Positions 61,895-64,000 of a stretch of 64,000 nucleotides of DNA are shown piece after piece. The stretch is from Prevotella sp. oral taxon 475. Lineage in GTDB: Bacteria; Bacteroidota; Bacteroidia; Bacteroidales; Bacteroidaceae. The position numbers and the translations under genes were made by a program. Numbering within the stretch: position 1 is the stretch's first letter; each line of letters begins with the position of its first letter. Below the pieces are notes generated by a model. The model worked only from the letters and a program-made list of their open reading frames with translations, ran no database searches and was not told where the DNA came from. The stretch lies in the NCBI RefSeq assembly GCF_018127805.1, contig NZ_CP072334.1, forward strand, positions 1,590,001 through 1,654,000, written 5' to 3'.

Positions 61895-62936
61895 AGTCTC
61901 CATCCTCGTCGCCATCTACAACGCCGAAACCTTCCTGCACCAATGTCTCGATTCGCTTCTGGCACAAACCCTGCGCGATATTCAAATCCTCTGCATCGAC
62001 GATGCCTCTACCGATACTTCACTCGAAATCGCCCGGCAGTACGCTCGGCGTGATCCACGCGTGGAAGTGATTGCTCTGAAACAAAATAGCGGTCAGGCAC
62101 ACGCCCGGAACCAGGGCCTCAAACAAGCCACCGGAACATACATCTGCATGCTCGACAGCGACGACTGGATGAGCTCCGACGCTCTGCAACTGGCCGTCGA
62201 GAAGATGGAAACACAGGCGGAGACCGACTGTGTACTCTTCCATCTCATCAACGTCTTCCCTCATCCTGCCAGCAATCATGCTCATCTCACCAACGATCAT
62301 GCCCAACAACGGGAAGAAGAATATCCCATGCAGCCCTTCGAGAAGCTCTCCGGACAGGAAGCCTTCCTCAAAAGTCTCACCTGGGACATCCACGGACTCT
62401 ATCTCCTCAAAACCCACATCCACCGCCAATACCCCTACGATGAAAGCGCAAAAGCTTATAGCGACGATAACACCACTCGTCTACATTACCTGCACTCACG
62501 ACAGGTGAGTTGTTGTTCCGGCACCTATTTTTACCGCCAACATCCCCTCTCGGTGACACACCGCGTGAGTCTGCGCCGCTTCGACTACCTCAAAGCCAAC
62601 GACAGCATGGCCGCCCAACTGCGTAACTTGCACCTCTCGTCCACCATCCTCTCCCTCTACGAGAACGTGCGTTGGCTCAATCTCATCGACACCTATCTGT
62701 TCTATTACCAATACCGCCACAAGCTCTCGCCCCAAGACAGACGCTACGGTCTCTCAGAAATTAAACGCGTGTGGCAGCTCATCGACACCAGTCAGCTCGC
62801 CCGCACCCATCGCTTGAAGTTCGGTTACATACCCTTCCGCTCCTCCTGGCTCCTCTTCCGCTTGCAAGAAGAACTTTATTTCAGTTTGAGAAGCCTCAAA
62901 GACCGAATCTCTAATATCCGTTTCTCCATTCTTTGA
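61887..62936 (+). CDS. Family 2 glycosyltransferase
   Basis: A 349-residue GT-A fold transferase. The N-terminal domain reads VSILVAIYNAETFLHQCLDS, IDDASTDTS near residue 38, NSGQAHARNQGL near 68 and the metal-binding LDSDDW near 91. The C-terminal about 150 residues are basic and helical. It probably adds a sugar to a surface glycan, working with the flippase just upstream (overlap of 8 bases). Donor and acceptor unknown. Confidence 0.9.
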   Translation: MPKVSILVAIYNAETFLHQCLDSLLAQTLRDIQILCIDDASTDTSLEIARQYARRDPRVEVIALKQNSGQAHARNQGLKQATGTYICMLDSDDWMSSDALQLAVEKMETQAETDCVLFHLINVFPHPASNHAHLTNDHAQQREEEYPMQPFEKLSGQEAFLKSLTWDIHGLYLLKTHIHRQYPYDESAKAYSDDNTTRLHYLHSRQVSCCSGTYFYRQHPLSVTHRVSLRRFDYLKANDSMAAQLRNLHLSSTILSLYENVRWLNLIDTYLFYYQYRHKLSPQDRRYGLSEIKRVWQLIDTSQLARTHRLKFGYIPFRSSWLLFRLQEELYFSLRSLKDRISNIRFSIL

Positions 62937-63119
62937 CACGTGTTCTTCACTTCCTTGAAGCATACTTCATTCTCTTAAGGCATATATTTCAGCTCCCGTC
63001 ATTCGTGCCTTTTATTCCCTTAAGATTCGTGCTTTTCATTCCCTTAAAAATAAAATTCCCCCTAAAGTCTTAGCCAACTTTTGGGAGAATCTCATTTATT
63101 TATCCACTTATATTTATCG

Positions 63120-63193
63120 AGCCTCTTGTCGGATTCGAACCAACGACCCCGAGATTACAAATCACGTGCTCTGGCCAACTGAGCTAAAGAGGC
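63120..63193 (-). tRNA. tRNA-Thr (TGT anticodon)
   Basis: Cloverleaf on the minus strand: acceptor GCCTCTT with AAGAGGC, D arm GCTC/GAGC, anticodon loop TTTGTAA giving TGT, T loop TTCGAAT. CCA is not encoded. There is one T-T mismatch in the anticodon stem. The 5' end is only 5 bases after the 3' end of the SRP RNA. Confidence 0.9.
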
Positions 63194-63198
63194 GGGGT

Positions 63199-63294
63199 GG
63201 GTGAGCTACTTGCATCGCGCCGCTACAACCAACTACCTTTGCTACGTTCCCGTCCTGGAGGATTCGAAGGGAGCTGGCCGTGCAAGACTCACCC
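63199..63294 (-). ncRNA. ffs: Signal recognition particle RNA (small bacterial type)
   Basis: A 96-base RNA closed by GGGTGAG/CTCACCC and TTGCA/TGCAA. The tip has the conserved SRP helix 8: CCAGG-ACG-GGAA-CGT-AGCA, with a GGAA tetraloop and the symmetric loop CAGG/AGCA that Ffh binds. It guides co-translational membrane targeting with Ffh and FtsY. Transcribed leftward from a -7 box 13 bases before its start and directly followed by tRNA-Thr. Confidence 0.9.
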
Positions 63295-63306
63295 GTTTTG
63301 CACGTG

Positions 63307-63314
63307 CAAAGGTA
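63307..63314 (-). promoter_or_regulatory. -7 box of the SRP RNA-tRNA-Thr unit
   Basis: TACCTTTG on the minus strand, followed after 12 bases by the RNA start. No TTTG at the -33 position. Confidence 0.6.
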
Positions 63315-63530
63315 TATAAATTTATCAATTTGAAGGGAACGCGCTCAAACGTTTTTTATCTTTTAACTAAATCCCCTACCCTTTCCATCCTCCATTTGTT
63401 CCTTTCAGTCGTTACCCTTCTCAAGATTTACCCACTTCTCTTCTGATAGGAAGAAAAGCCTTTCATCAGGCAAACCTGATTCTATGCTGAACTCTGCATG
63501 CAGCCTCCACAGAAAAATATTATCCAAATA

Positions 63531-63562
63531 TTTGGTGAATTGTTCGGAAACTCATACCTTTG
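63531..63562 (+). promoter_or_regulatory. Promoter of tRNA-Glu
   Basis: TTTG at 63531-63534, 20 bases, then TACCTTTG at 63555-63562, 38 bases before the tRNA. Confidence 0.8.
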
Positions 63563-63600
63563 CAACGCAAAACAATAAGAAAACAAGTTTTCAACTTAAC

Positions 63601-63672
63601 GGTGGATTCATCTAACGGTTAGGATACAAGATTCTCAATCTTGGCATAGGGGTTCGATTCCCCTATCCACTA
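63601..63672 (+). tRNA. tRNA-Glu (CTC anticodon)
   Basis: Cloverleaf with acceptor GGTGGAT/ATCCACT, anticodon stem CAAGA/TCTTG with loop TTCTCAA giving CTC, and T arm AGGGG-TTCGATT-CCCCT. CCA is not encoded. Its own promoter and terminator flank it. Confidence 0.92.
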
Positions 63673-63683
63673 CAAAGAAAATC

Positions 63684-63722
63684 ATCAGTTCTCACAGAGC
63701 TATCTGTGAGAACTGATTTTTA
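63684..63722 (+). terminator. Terminator of tRNA-Glu
   Basis: A 14-base stem (ATCAGTTCTCACAG and complement) with a 6-base loop followed by T5. Confidence 0.9.
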
Positions 63723-63811
63723 TATTCCCACGGTTCGAGAAACAAAAAGTCTATTGCCACCATGTCGCAACAGACTTTTCGTATCATAGAAAAACACCTT
63801 TTCCTTAGACT

Positions 63812-64000
63812 TTAGGAGATGATTTGCAGCTGAAGCAACGCATTTCGAATACCGTCTGCATCGATATCGGTCGTCACAAAGTTGGCCATTTGTTTGAGTT
63901 CGTTGCCGGCATTGCCCATCGCCACACCCATTCCAGCCGTCTTGATCAAACTCATATCGTTTCCACCATCTCCAAAGGCCGCGCATTCAGAAAGGTCTAC
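63812..64000 (-). CDS. HAD-IIB (Cof-type) phosphatase, C-terminal end only
   Basis: The last 62 codons of a leftward gene that continues past the window edge. It shows the HAD motif IV region AAFGDGGNDMSLIKTAG, then GVAMGNAGNELKQMANFVT and the typical final DADGIRNALLQL, which is diagnostic of Cof-type sugar-phosphate or flavin phosphatases. Substrate unknown. The competing longer frame across this stretch is on the wrong phase. Confidence 0.9.
   Translation of the reverse strand, partial: VDLSECAAFGDGGNDMSLIKTAGMGVAMGNAGNELKQMANFVTTDIDADGIRNALLQLQIIS

Larger units (their letters stand above)
63295..63600. other. Intergenic region between SRP RNA and tRNA-Glu
   Basis: About 300 bases between divergent RNA genes. 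Apart from the two promoters I see no gene, repeat or strong hairpin in it. Confidence 0.6.

Noticed and set aside
63194..63310. Protein-coding frame next to tRNA-Thr
   Set aside because: The stretch folds as SRP RNA with a GGAA-capped helix 8, which explains the conservation better.
63720..63986. An 88-codon minus-strand frame at the right end
   Set aside because: Wrong phase; the adjacent frame encodes the HAD phosphatase C-terminus with all its motifs.

Overview
This window looks like part of a chromosome from a Bacteroidales bacterium, most likely a Prevotella-like member of the Prevotellaceae. Three things point there. Gene after gene is preceded by the Bacteroidetes promoter (TTTG, about 20 bases, TAnnTTTG, close to the start). 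There are families typical of the phylum: DUF4270, DUF4301, a DUF2027-Smr protein, fimbrillin-like lipoproteins, and a TonB receptor paired with a beta-propeller lipoprotein. The moxR-bat operon has the Bacteroidetes order. Base composition is near 50% GC. I see no phage, integrase, transposase or plasmid genes, so most of the window is core chromosome.

Layout. 1-7.6 kb: an AAA ATPase, pyruvate:ferredoxin oxidoreductase (nifJ) and a DUF4301 protein. 7.8-12.7 kb: a BtuB/BtuG-like outer-membrane uptake pair and a DASS sodium/anion symporter. 12.9-19.3 kb: uvrA, tRNA-Gln, then a galactose operon (galM, an internally deleted sugar transporter, galK). 20-23.9 kb: panC-panD, and divergently a GT5-type glycogen synthase domain protein with a DUF4270 lipoprotein. 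24-26.2 kb: a fimbrillin-like lipoprotein behind a long leader. 26.8-35.3 kb: the moxR-bat operon, in which batB is fused to batC and batD to batE. 35.6-41 kb: PAP2 phosphatase, queA, an Smr protein and nadE. 41-46 kb: a DUF721 gene with recF, TPR-ribH and topB. 46-52.8 kb, all leftward: MATE pump, nucleotide kinase-like protein, phosphoesterase, rmlB and three genes for a dTDP-3-amino-deoxysugar. 53-56.5 kb: a second, larger fimbrillin-like lipoprotein behind a copy of the same leader. 57.4-64 kb: prs, a thiE-like gene, nspC, a flippase, a glycosyltransferase, SRP RNA with tRNA-Thr, tRNA-Glu and the end of a HAD phosphatase gene.

The most unusual content lies between the genes. Seven intergenic tandem arrays (about 5.5, 15.9, 19.4, 26.3, 35.3, 40.9 and 48.7 kb; 56 units in all) have different sequences but the same design: a dyad of about 11-19 bases every 41 bases, four of the seven with no drift at all. 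The dyad arms differ between and within arrays, and where they differ both arms usually change together, so symmetry and spacing are kept while sequence is free. Forty-one bases is about four helical turns. The arrays sit at 3' ends of genes, four of the seven between convergent genes, and one array starts with a genuine intrinsic terminator. A second repeat class has a 22-base period.

The other notable system is a pair of duplicated leaders (about 23.9 and 52.9 kb), each with the same promoter, conserved hairpins, a long AC dinucleotide tract, a terminator-like hairpin, a small conserved peptide gene and a surface lipoprotein. These could be phase-variable or attenuated surface-protein loci, or could encode a small RNA.
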